Assembly: GCF_014654675.1 (NCBI RefSeq)
Contig: NZ_BNBC01000034.1
Span: 1-64,000 of the forward strand
Length of the DNA stretch: 64,000 nt
Source of the DNA: Streptomyces spiralis
GTDB taxonomy: Bacteria > Actinomycetota > Actinomycetes > Streptomycetales > Streptomycetaceae
Direction: 5' to 3'
Part shown: piece after piece, positions 57,249 to 64,000 of the stretch
Layout of the letters: the number at the start of each line of letters is the position of its first letter
Numbering within the stretch: position 1 is the stretch's first letter
Program-made: the position numbers and the translations under genes
Notes under the pieces: generated by a model
Told to the model about the DNA's origin: nothing
The model's database searches: none
Seen by the model: only the letters and a program-made list of their open reading frames with translations

Positions 57249-58586
57249 TCAGCGTGAACGGGCCCTTCCTGCAAGGATCTTGATGGAGATCAGGGCGATG
57301 ACGGCGAGGGCGACGATGTAGCCGGACACCGCCATCGACGTCCCCGTCGCCTTCAACAGCAGCACCATCAGGAAGGGCGCCAGACCGCCGCCGAGGACCG
57401 CGGCGATCTGGTAGCCGAGGGACGCCCCGGTGTAGCGCATCTCCGGGGTGAACAGCTCGGCGAACAGCGCGGCCTGGGGGCCGTACATGATGCTGAGGAA
57501 GCAGCTCGCCACGAAGGTCGCCACCGCCAGCCACAGCAGCGAACCGGTGTCGATCAGCAGGAACAGCGGTACGGCCCACAGCGCGATGCCGGCCGCGCCG
57601 AGCGCGTAGACGCGGATGCGGCCGACGCGGTCGGAGAGCGCGGCGGCGGCCGGGATCAGCACCAGCTGGGTGAGGCTGACGCAGAGCGAGACGGTGAGTA
57701 CGGCGCTCTGCTCCATGCCGAGGTTGTGGGTGGTGTACTCCAGCACGCCGGTGATCAGGATGTAGAAGGTCGCCGTGTTCACCGCGAAGGATCCGCCGGC
57801 GAGGAAGACCGTGCCGAGATGGCCGCGCAGCACGGTGCGCAGCGGCGAGCTGCGCTCCACCCGCTCGCGCTCGGTCCGCTCCCGCTCGGCGAGCGCACGC
57901 TCGGCCGCCCGGAATTCGGGGGTCTCCTCGACCCTGGTGTGGATATACCAGGCGAGGGCGAGGACGAGGAGGCCGACCAGGAAGGGCAGCCGCCAGGCCC
58001 AGGCGGCGAAGGCCGAGTCGGTGGTGAAGGCGCCGGCGAGGAGGAAGACGGTGTTGGCCGTCACCACACCGATGGGCACGCCGAGCTGGACGACGCTGCC
58101 GTAGACACCGCGCCGGCCCTCGGGCGCGTACTCGGTGGCCAGCAGCACCGCGCCGCCCCACTGGGCGCCGACCGCCAGGCCCTGCACCACGCGGAGCACG
58201 ACGAGCAGGACCGGGGCGGCGACGCCGATGGTGGCGTACGTCGGCAGCAGGCCGATGCCGGTGGTGGCCGTGCCCATCAGGGTGAGGGCGAGGACCAGCA
58301 TCGGCTTGCGGCCGCGCTTGTCCCCGAGATGGCCGGCGATGATGCCGCCGATCGGACGGGCCAGGAAGCCGACGGCGAAGGTGGCGAAGGCGGCGAGGAC
58401 TCCGGCGGTGGGGCTGCCGGCCGGGAAGTACAGGTCGCCGAGGACCAGGGCGGCCGCGATGCCGAAGACGAAGTAGTCGTACCACTCGACGGCGGAGGCG
58501 AGGGCGGCGGCGGTGGCCACCCGGCGGCGGCTGCGGGTGGCGGGAGCCGTGGTGGTCAGTGGCTGAGCGGAAGGTGCCGTGTCCAT
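57249..58586 (-). CDS. MHS-family (metabolite:H+ symporter) MFS transporter
   Basis: The 445-residue protein has twelve membrane helices and the MHS signature blocks: AVEWYDYFVFGIAAALVLGDLYFP, GFLARPIGGIIAGHLGDKRGRKPMLVL, RVVQGLAVGAQWGGAVLLATEYAPEGRRG, LSDRVGRIRVYALGA. The family carries carboxylates such as alpha-ketoglutarate, shikimate and proline/betaine. Its promoter region carries a site (58644-58662) like that of the SDR/acyl-CoA ligase/TetR operon, suggesting that it imports an acid handled by that pathway. Confidence 0.9.
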   Translation of the reverse strand: MDTAPSAQPLTTTAPATRSRRRVATAAALASAVEWYDYFVFGIAAALVLGDLYFPAGSPTAGVLAAFATFAVGFLARPIGGIIAGHLGDKRGRKPMLVLALTLMGTATTGIGLLPTYATIGVAAPVLLVVLRVVQGLAVGAQWGGAVLLATEYAPEGRRGVYGSVVQLGVPIGVVTANTVFLLAGAFTTDSAFAAWAWRLPFLVGLLVLALAWYIHTRVEETPEFRAAERALAERERTERERVERSSPLRTVLRGHLGTVFLAGGSFAVNTATFYILITGVLEYTTHNLGMEQSAVLTVSLCVSLTQLVLIPAAAALSDRVGRIRVYALGAAGIALWAVPLFLLIDTGSLLWLAVATFVASCFLSIMYGPQAALFAELFTPEMRYTGASLGYQIAAVLGGGLAPFLMVLLLKATGTSMAVSGYIVALAVIALISIKILAGRARSR

Positions 58587-58643
58587 GCGTGCACACTCCG
58601 GGGGTGCGGGGACGGGGAGGGGGGCGGCTTGGGCCGGGACCGT

Positions 58644-58662
58644 ACTGACCGGACGGTATGGG
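58644..58662. promoter_or_regulatory. putative TetR operator at the MHS transporter
   Basis: ACTGACCGGACGGTATGGG is identical at 16 of 19 positions to the site at 43680. It lies about 58 bp before the transporter start on the correct side to be its promoter. Confidence 0.55.
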
Positions 58663-58830
58663 CGTCAACGGGTCGCGCCCAGGAGTTTTGCCTGTATGGA
58701 GCACCGAGTCGGCGCCGGTGGGGGCGCGCGGAGGTCGCGCGGGCATGCCTGGAATCCGGCTCGCCGCGGACGGGCCGGATGCGCTGCCGGCAGCCCCTGG
58801 TCGTGCCGGCAGCCCTGGCGGACGGCAGCC

Positions 58831-59913
58831 CTAGAAGACCACCAGCGCCCGGCCGCCCTTCCCGGCCGTCATGTTCTCGAAGGCCGCCGGGATGCCGTCC
58901 AGGGCGATCCGCTCGGTCACCATCGCGCCCAGGTCCAGGCGTCCGGCGCGGACGTGCTCGGCGAGCACGGGCAGGTCCTCGGCCGGGTCGGAGTTGCCGT
59001 AGACGCAGCCGGAGAGGGTGCGGCCCCAGTGGAAGATCTCCAGGGCGTTGAAGGTGACCTGCTCCTCCTTGCCGCCGATGCCCACGACCGTCGTACGGCC
59101 GCCGCGACGGGTGGACTCCCAGGCGGCGCGGATGGTGACCGCGCGGCCCACGCACTCCACGGAGACGTCGACGCCCTGCCTGCCGGTGAGGGCGCGGATC
59201 TCGCGGGGGGTGTTCTCGGAGGCCACCACGTAGTCGGTGGCGCCCGCCTGACGCGCGAGTTCCTCCTTCTCCGGGGAGACGTCGACGGCCACGATCTTCG
59301 CGGCGCCCGCGATCCGCGCCGCCTGGAGGGTGGCCAGGCCCACTCCGCCGACGCCGAACACCGCCACCGTCTCCCCCCGCCGGACCCGCGCGGAGTGGTG
59401 GACGGCGCCGTAGCCGGTGAGGACGGCGCAGCCGAGGAGGGCGGCGTCCGTGAGCGGGACGCCGTCCGGCAGGGGCAGCACGCAGGGGGCGGCGACGACC
59501 GTCTCCTCGGCGAAGGCGGCGACGTTCAGGCCGGGGTGCACCTCGGTGCCGTCGATGGTGCGGGCGTGGACGCCGGCGGCGCCGTTCAGGGCGTTGGCGC
59601 ACAGCCAGACCTCGCCGAGCGAGCAGGCGTGGCAGCTGCCGCAGGACGGGGCCCAGTTGAGGACGACGGCGTCGCCGGGCGAGACGTGGGTGACCCCTTC
59701 CCCGACGGCGACGACGGTGCCGGCGCCCTCGTGGCCGAGGACGGCCGGCACCGGCAGCCTCATGGTGCCGTTGGTCAGCGACAGGTCGGAGTGGCAGACC
59801 CCGGCGGCGGCGAGCCGCACCCGGACCTGGCCGGGGCCGGGCTCCGGCAGCTCGATCCCGGTGATCTCCAGCGGGGCGCCCACGGCGGGCAGGACGGCGG
59901 CACGTACGGCCAT
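58831..59913 (-). CDS. zinc-dependent alcohol dehydrogenase
   Basis: The 360-residue medium-chain dehydrogenase has CHSDLSLTNG (catalytic zinc Cys), GHEGAG, the structural zinc cluster CGSCHACSLGEVWLC and the Rossmann motif VFGVGGVGLATLQ. Its C-terminus (IFHWGRTLSGCVYGNSDPAEDLP) resembles class III/aryl-alcohol dehydrogenases. It oxidises an alcohol to an aldehyde. It lies 14 bp downstream of the aldehyde dehydrogenase on the same strand, so the two form an operon that would take an alcohol to an acid. Confidence 0.92.
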   Translation of the reverse strand: MAVRAAVLPAVGAPLEITGIELPEPGPGQVRVRLAAAGVCHSDLSLTNGTMRLPVPAVLGHEGAGTVVAVGEGVTHVSPGDAVVLNWAPSCGSCHACSLGEVWLCANALNGAAGVHARTIDGTEVHPGLNVAAFAEETVVAAPCVLPLPDGVPLTDAALLGCAVLTGYGAVHHSARVRRGETVAVFGVGGVGLATLQAARIAGAAKIVAVDVSPEKEELARQAGATDYVVASENTPREIRALTGRQGVDVSVECVGRAVTIRAAWESTRRGGRTTVVGIGGKEEQVTFNALEIFHWGRTLSGCVYGNSDPAEDLPVLAEHVRAGRLDLGAMVTERIALDGIPAAFENMTAGKGGRALVVF

Positions 59914-59927
59914 GACTCGTGACTCCC

Positions 59928-61316
59928 TTAGAACTGGAGGGACTTGGTCTGGAGGTACTCGGCGAGCCCGTGCGTGCCGAGTTCACGGCCGACGCCGGAC
60001 TGCTTGTAGCCGCCGAAGGGCGCGAGGGGATTGAACCGGCCGCCGTTGATGTCGACCTGGCCGGTGTCCATCCGGCGGGCGAAGGCCACCGCCTCCGCCT
60101 CGTCGCCCGCCCAGACGGCGCCGGCGAGGCCGTAGACCGTGCCGTTGGCGATGCGCAGGGCGTCCTCCTCGTCCTCGTAGGGCAGGACGCACAGGACGGG
60201 ACCGAAGATCTCCTCCTGCGCGATGGTCATCTCGGGGGTGACGTCGGCGAAGACGGTGGGGCTGACGAAGTAACCCTGCTCGCGCGGGGATTCGGGGCCG
60301 CCCGCGACCAGTCGCGCCCCCTCCGCGATGCCCTTCTCGATGTAACCGCGCACGCGTGCCTGCTGCCTCGCGTTGACCACCGGGCCGATCCGCTCGCCGT
60401 ACTTGGCGGCGGCCGCCGCGGCCAGCCGGACCGCCTCGTCGTACTGGTCGCGGTGGACCAGCATGCGGGTCCAGGCGCTGCACGTCTGGCCGGAGTTGGA
60501 CATGACGTTGGCGACGCCGACGTTCACCGCCTTGGCGAGGTCGGCGCTCGGCAGGACGACGTTCGCCGACTTGCCGCCGAGCTCCAGGGCGACCCTCTTG
60601 ACGGCGGCGCCCGCGACGGCGCCGATCCGCTTGCCCACGGCGGTGGAGCCGGTGAAGGAGACCAGGTCGACGTCAGGGTGCTCGGCGAGCGCCTGTCCGG
60701 CGACCGGACCGAGCCCGGTGACCAGGTTGAAGACACCGTCCGGGATCCCGGCCTCGTGCACCGCCTCGGCGAAGAGCTGGGCGGTGAGCGGGGTGTCCTC
60801 GGCGGGCTTGAGAACGACGGTGCAGCCCGCGGCGAGCGCCGGGGCGACCTTGGCGACGATCTGGTGCAGGGGGTAGTTCCAGGGGGTGATGGCGCCGACC
60901 ACGCCGACCGGCTCGTGCAGGACGGTGGAGTTGCCGACCCGCTCCTCGAAGGCGTACGTCGCCGCCAGGTCGGCGTAGGAGCCGGCGACCGCGATGGGCA
61001 CGCCCGCGTGCACGGTCTGCGAGAAGGCGAGCGGGGAGCCCAGTTCGGCGGTGACCGTCTCGGCGATCTCGTCCTTGCGGGCCACCAGTACGTCCCGGAG
61101 GGCGGCCAGGCGGGCGGCCCGCTCGGCGGGCGGGGTGGCGGCCCAGGCGGGGAAGGCGGCGCGGGCGGCGCGCACCGCCGTGTCGACGTCCTCGGCGGTG
61201 CCGGCCGGGACGGTGGCGATGACCTGTTCGTCGGCCGGGTTCACCACCTCGATGACGTCCGGGCCCGCGGCGGGGCGCCAGGCGCCGCCGATGTACATGC
61301 CGTCGTGTGCCTTCAT
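59928..61316 (-). CDS. NAD(P)-dependent aldehyde dehydrogenase
   Basis: The 462-residue enzyme has ITPWNYPLHQI, LKPAEDTPLTA, SFTGSTAVGKRI, the catalytic Glu in LELGGKSANVV and the catalytic Cys in NSGQTCSAWTR. The C-terminal QEEIFGPVLCVLPY and FGGYKQSGVGRELG are normal. The start at 61316 (MKAHDGMYIGGAW) has GGAGGAG upstream. The leader carries a 19-bp palindrome that matches the TetR/acyl-CoA dehydrogenase intergenic site, suggesting a common regulator. Confidence 0.94.
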   Translation of the reverse strand: MKAHDGMYIGGAWRPAAGPDVIEVVNPADEQVIATVPAGTAEDVDTAVRAARAAFPAWAATPPAERAARLAALRDVLVARKDEIAETVTAELGSPLAFSQTVHAGVPIAVAGSYADLAATYAFEERVGNSTVLHEPVGVVGAITPWNYPLHQIVAKVAPALAAGCTVVLKPAEDTPLTAQLFAEAVHEAGIPDGVFNLVTGLGPVAGQALAEHPDVDLVSFTGSTAVGKRIGAVAGAAVKRVALELGGKSANVVLPSADLAKAVNVGVANVMSNSGQTCSAWTRMLVHRDQYDEAVRLAAAAAAKYGERIGPVVNARQQARVRGYIEKGIAEGARLVAGGPESPREQGYFVSPTVFADVTPEMTIAQEEIFGPVLCVLPYEDEEDALRIANGTVYGLAGAVWAGDEAEAVAFARRMDTGQVDINGGRFNPLAPFGGYKQSGVGRELGTHGLAEYLQTKSLQF

Positions 61317-61422
61317 CGTGCTGGTGCTCCTCCGGGGCGGGGGCGTCCGCCGCGTCCCCGCGGGCCACGGGCATGTGGTCCGGGGCGCGTCGTCGCGCGT
61401 CACAACCTACCGACAGCCATAT

Positions 61423-61441
61423 AAACTAGCGCCGATAGTTT
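61423..61441. promoter_or_regulatory. putative TetR operator at the ALDH-ADH operon
   Basis: AAACTAGCGCCGATAGTTT is a near-palindrome (9-bp arms, one mismatch) about 107 bp upstream of the aldehyde dehydrogenase start, matching the 54584-54602 site at 15 of 19 positions. Confidence 0.65.
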
Positions 61442-61552
61442 TCCCGCACCAGACACCTCGGCCGGCACCGGACACGGCGACCCGTGCCGGACGCCCCGGC
61501 CCGGGCCGGAGACCACTGCCCGCCGACCGCCGAGGCGCCGAACCGCCCCGGC

Positions 61553-62902
61553 TCACTCCTCCAGGTCGGGGACGTGGTCGGGGGCCGGGCAGATGCGATC
61601 GCCGTCCTGGTCGAAGACGAACAGGTGGGCCAGGTCAACGAGGAGGGGGACCTGCATGCCATGGCGGAGCTGGATGTCGGGGGTGGTGCGGACCACCAGG
61701 TCGCCCGGCAGGCGCGGCTCGGTGGCGGGGGCGAGTTCCGGTGCGGCGGTGGTCCCGATGGGGCGCTCGAGCACGCCCACGGAGCCGGCGCGCAGGGCGA
61801 CGGCCCGTTCACGCAGGCGGTCCAGCACCGTGCTGTCGCGGCGGCGCCGCCGGTCCGGGCGGCCGGCGGGGCGCGGGGCCTCCAGGTCCGGTACGACGGC
61901 GGGCTGGGAGCCGGTGTTGAAGTGGACGAGGACCTCGTGGCCCTGGAACTCCAGGTGCTCCACCAGTCCGGTGATCGGCACCTCGCCGGGCCGGGCGGCG
62001 GCGGGCTTGGCGATCCGTACGGCCTCCGAGCGCAGGCCCACGATCACCTCGCGGCCCTGCTGCACGCGCAGCATCTGATGGTCCAGGGACAGGGGTTCGG
62101 GCAGGCGCAGGAACTGCTTGCCGAGGCTGATGGTCATGGCCCCGCCGAGCGGGGCGCGGACCAGGCCGCGCAGCAGGTTGATGCGCGGGGTGCCGATGAA
62201 GGCGGCGACGAAGACGTTGCGGGGCAGCGCGTAGACCGCGCGCGGGGTGCCGACCTGTTGCAGGACGCCGCTGCGCAGCACGGCGACACGGTCGCCCAGG
62301 GACATGGCCTCGGACTGGTCATGGGTGACGTAGACCGTGGTGACGCCCAGTTCCCTGGTGAGCTGGGATATCTCGGCGCGCAGATGGTTGCGGAGCTTGG
62401 CGTCCAGGTTGGACAGCGGCTCGTCCATCAGGAAGGCGGAGGGGTGGCGGGCGATCGCCCGGCCCATGGCGACGCGCTGGCGTTCGCCGCCGGAGAGCTG
62501 GCCGGGAAAGCGGTCGAGGAGGTCCTCGATGCCCAGCATCCGGGCGGTGGCGTCCACCCGGCCGCCGGGGTCGACACCGGGGGACTCGATGCGCAGCGGG
62601 AAGCCGATGTTGTCGCGGCTGGTCATGTTCGGGTAGAGCGCGAAGTTCTGGAAGACCATCGCCATGTCCCGGCCGGCGGGCGGCAGGTCGTTGGCGTACT
62701 CGCCGTCGAGCAGCAACTGCCCCTCGGTGATCTCCTCCAGGCCCGCGATCATCCGCAGGACGGTCGACTTGCCGCAGCCGGAGGGCCCGAGCAGTACCAG
62801 GAACTCGCCGGGCGCAATGTCGAGCGAGAGCCGGTCCACCACCCGGGTGCCCTTGCTGGAGTACGTCTTGCTCACGTCGTGCAGAGAGATGGCGCGTGTC
62901 AT
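61553..62902 (-). CDS. sugar-type ABC transporter ATPase (MalK/MsiK-like), solitary
   Basis: The 449-residue ATPase has Walker A GPSGCGKST, the Q-loop VFQNFALYP, signature LSGGERQRVAMGRAIAR, Walker B AFLMDEPLSNLD and switch His in VYVTHDQSEAM. A long C-terminal TOBE/OB region (about 240-449) is typical of MalK/UgpC/MsiK. No permease or binding-protein gene lies next to it, so it may energise distant carbohydrate importers, as MsiK does. The C-terminal region carries an Arg/Pro-rich insert (DLEAPRPAGRPDRRRRRDST). The start at 62902 has GAAGG upstream. Confidence 0.92.
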   Translation of the reverse strand: MTRAISLHDVSKTYSSKGTRVVDRLSLDIAPGEFLVLLGPSGCGKSTVLRMIAGLEEITEGQLLLDGEYANDLPPAGRDMAMVFQNFALYPNMTSRDNIGFPLRIESPGVDPGGRVDATARMLGIEDLLDRFPGQLSGGERQRVAMGRAIARHPSAFLMDEPLSNLDAKLRNHLRAEISQLTRELGVTTVYVTHDQSEAMSLGDRVAVLRSGVLQQVGTPRAVYALPRNVFVAAFIGTPRINLLRGLVRAPLGGAMTISLGKQFLRLPEPLSLDHQMLRVQQGREVIVGLRSEAVRIAKPAAARPGEVPITGLVEHLEFQGHEVLVHFNTGSQPAVVPDLEAPRPAGRPDRRRRRDSTVLDRLRERAVALRAGSVGVLERPIGTTAAPELAPATEPRLPGDLVVRTTPDIQLRHGMQVPLLVDLAHLFVFDQDGDRICPAPDHVPDLEE

Positions 62903-63141
62903 GAGATGCCTTCGGGGACTCACCGGAGCGCTGGTACTGCGCGTGTCGAACACCTCGTGCGGGTCGTACGGGGCGTGTGAGTCACGGAAGTTAACGGAAT
63001 GTAGGCACCCGGGGGAAGACGTCCGACACGTTCGAATGTTTTCGTCCAGCAGGCGAGAAAGCGGACGGTCACATTCACTGGCGGGCGGCCGGTCCGGAGC
63101 CGCCGCCCCGAGGCCGGGCCGCCGCCGCGACCCCGCCCGCC

Positions 63142-63915
63142 TCACTTCGTCGACGTCAGATGGGCGAAGACCACCACGTTGCTCGAGTAGCCGGTGCGGC
63201 GGGTGTAGAGACCGCCGCAGGTGATGACGTGCAGCTCGGGGCGGCGGGCGGTGCCGTACACCTCCTTGTCGGGGAAGCGGTCCTTGTCGAAGATCTGCAC
63301 CTTGTCGACGGTGTATACGGCAGTACGGCCGTCCGCGCGCCGGACCTCGATGCGGCGGCCCCGCTCGACCTGGCCGAGCGCGGCGAAGACGGCGGCGCCC
63401 GTCCTCGTGTCGCGGTGCCCGACCGCGATCGCGGTGCCGGACTCCCCCGGCGTGGGACCGCCCTCGTACCAGCCGACCAGCTTCGGCTTGTCGACCGGTG
63501 GCGTACGAAGCTGCCGGTCGGCACCCAGGCCGATGCCGATGACGGGCGCGTCGATCCCGAGCGAGGGGATGCGCAGGGAGGTCGCGCGGGAGCGGGGCAG
63601 CGGCGTGGGCGGGGGCGCGGAGGACTTCGCACCGTCGGCGCCGTCGCCGTCCGGGCCGTCACCCGAGCCGTGGTCGTCCGGGCCGTCGCCGGAGCCGCCG
63701 CCGTCCGTCTCACCGTCCGCCGTGCCGTCCGCCGCACCGTCGGCCGAGCCGGCCGACGCCCGGGCGCCGGCGGCCCTGTCCGCCGCGGGGTGCCCGTGGT
63801 GTCCCTCGCACCGGACCCCCGCCGTGACCAGGACGGCCGCGAGCACGGCCGTGCGGGCGAGACGGTAGGCGCGGGTCCGGTACCAGGGCCTGCGTCTGCG
63901 CCTACGCGGCACCAT
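63142..63915 (-). CDS. class F sortase
   Basis: The 257-residue protein has a basic N-terminus and one membrane anchor (about 18-35), a Gly/Asp/Ser-rich linker (about 45-100), then a sortase domain with catalytic His167 (AVGHRDTRTG), Cys233 (ITCGG) and Arg240 (TRRTGYSSNVVVFA). Class F sortases are common in actinobacteria; substrates are usually uncertain. Its start overlaps the end of the upstream gene by 14 nt, so the two form an operon; that partner is a membrane protein and may be its substrate. Confidence 0.93.
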   Translation of the reverse strand: MVPRRRRRRPWYRTRAYRLARTAVLAAVLVTAGVRCEGHHGHPAADRAAGARASAGSADGAADGTADGETDGGGSGDGPDDHGSGDGPDGDGADGAKSSAPPPTPLPRSRATSLRIPSLGIDAPVIGIGLGADRQLRTPPVDKPKLVGWYEGGPTPGESGTAIAVGHRDTRTGAAVFAALGQVERGRRIEVRRADGRTAVYTVDKVQIFDKDRFPDKEVYGTARRPELHVITCGGLYTRRTGYSSNVVVFAHLTSTK

Positions 63916-64000
63916 GGGGGCGCCGGCGGATCAGCCGGACGTACGCGACCCCGCTGACCACGACCAGCCCGACGGCCGCCGCCCCGGCCACCGGGGAGAA
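63902..64000 (-). CDS. 3' end of a membrane protein upstream of the sortase (partial)
   Basis: Thirty-two residues are visible: FSPVAGAAAVGLVVVSGVAYVRLIRRRPHGAA then TAG. This is a C-terminal hydrophobic helix followed by a basic RRR tail, as in cell-wall-anchored or membrane proteins. It is too short to name. It overlaps the sortase start by 14 nt. Confidence 0.7.
   Translation of the reverse strand, partial: FSPVAGAAAVGLVVVSGVAYVRLIRRRPHGAA

Noticed and set aside
62944..62955. GylR-like site TGTCGAACACCT before the ABC ATPase
   Set aside because: Matches only one half of the GylR motif and lacks the other arm; probably chance.
1..64000. Prophage, integrated plasmid or biosynthetic gene cluster
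   Set aside because: No integrase, phage, transposase, polyketide, peptide synthetase or terpene genes were seen; gene content and order are core Streptomyces.

Overview
The window is high-GC actinobacterial chromosome, almost certainly Streptomyces. Evidence: GC-rich third codon positions, chaplin genes, mycothiol ligase MshC, F420-type oxidoreductase, many apparently leaderless starts (TANNNT box about 6-8 nt before the ATG/GTG), and a gene order (metH - gylR-glpF-glpK-glpD - parJ - mshC - ... - chpC/chpH - gluconate operon - soxR) that matches my memory of the S. coelicolor SCO1656-SCO1710 core region. Sequence differences show it is another species. I see no prophage, CRISPR array, transposase gene or large biosynthetic cluster; this is core chromosome with a few small repeats.

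Layout. 1-5.3 kb: start of an ABC peptide-binding lipoprotein, a 197-bp inverted-repeat (MITE-like) element, a HAD phosphatase and B12-dependent methionine synthase metH with a structured leader. 5.4-10.8 kb: glycerol regulon gylR / glpF-glpK-glpD, with a shared GylR-type operator in both promoters and a strong terminator. 11-16.7 kb: parJ, mshC, an SCO1664-type/DUF3090/histidine-phosphatase group and a CorA transporter. 16.8-23.4 kb: ferritin-like protein, LLM oxidoreductase, aldo/keto reductase coupled to a degenerate RecD2-like protein, and two small conserved proteins. 23.5-24.8 kb: chaplins ChpC (with a collagen-like Gly-Xaa-Pro tract) and ChpH. 25-28.9 kb: M20 peptidase, tRNA-Leu(GAG), a phosphoribosyltransferase-hydrolase fusion with DUF1876, YchJ. 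28.9-33.6 kb: gluconate/idonate operon (GntR, GntK, GntP, SDR, idonate dehydrogenase). 33.6-40.5 kb: molybdoenzyme/cytochrome b pair, amino-acid permease, DMT transporter, Nudix, two DUF202 proteins. 40.5-43.7 kb: SDR - acyl-CoA ligase - TetR operon. 43.8-51 kb: NamZ-type muramidase, an alpha/beta hydrolase, a penicillin-acylase-family enzyme, a BKACE enzyme. 51-57 kb: SoxR, MaoC, two TetR regulators, acyl-CoA dehydrogenase, ArsR-like regulator, EamA exporter. 57-61.4 kb: MHS transporter, alcohol and aldehyde dehydrogenases. 61.5-64 kb: sugar-type ABC ATPase, class F sortase and the 3' end of a membrane protein.

The most useful new observations are regulatory: pairs of near-identical palindromes link the TetR/acyl-CoA ligase operon with the MHS transporter (43.68 and 58.65 kb), and the second TetR/acyl-CoA dehydrogenase pair with the aldehyde/alcohol dehydrogenase operon (54.59 and 61.43 kb). 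Others are the inverted-repeat elements whose terminal TAG is the stop codon of the adjacent gene, the RecD2-like protein that has lost its Walker A and catalytic acid, and a metH leader closed by a perfect 10-bp helix that I cannot assign to a known riboswitch. All family assignments are from reading sequences by eye; no database search was run.
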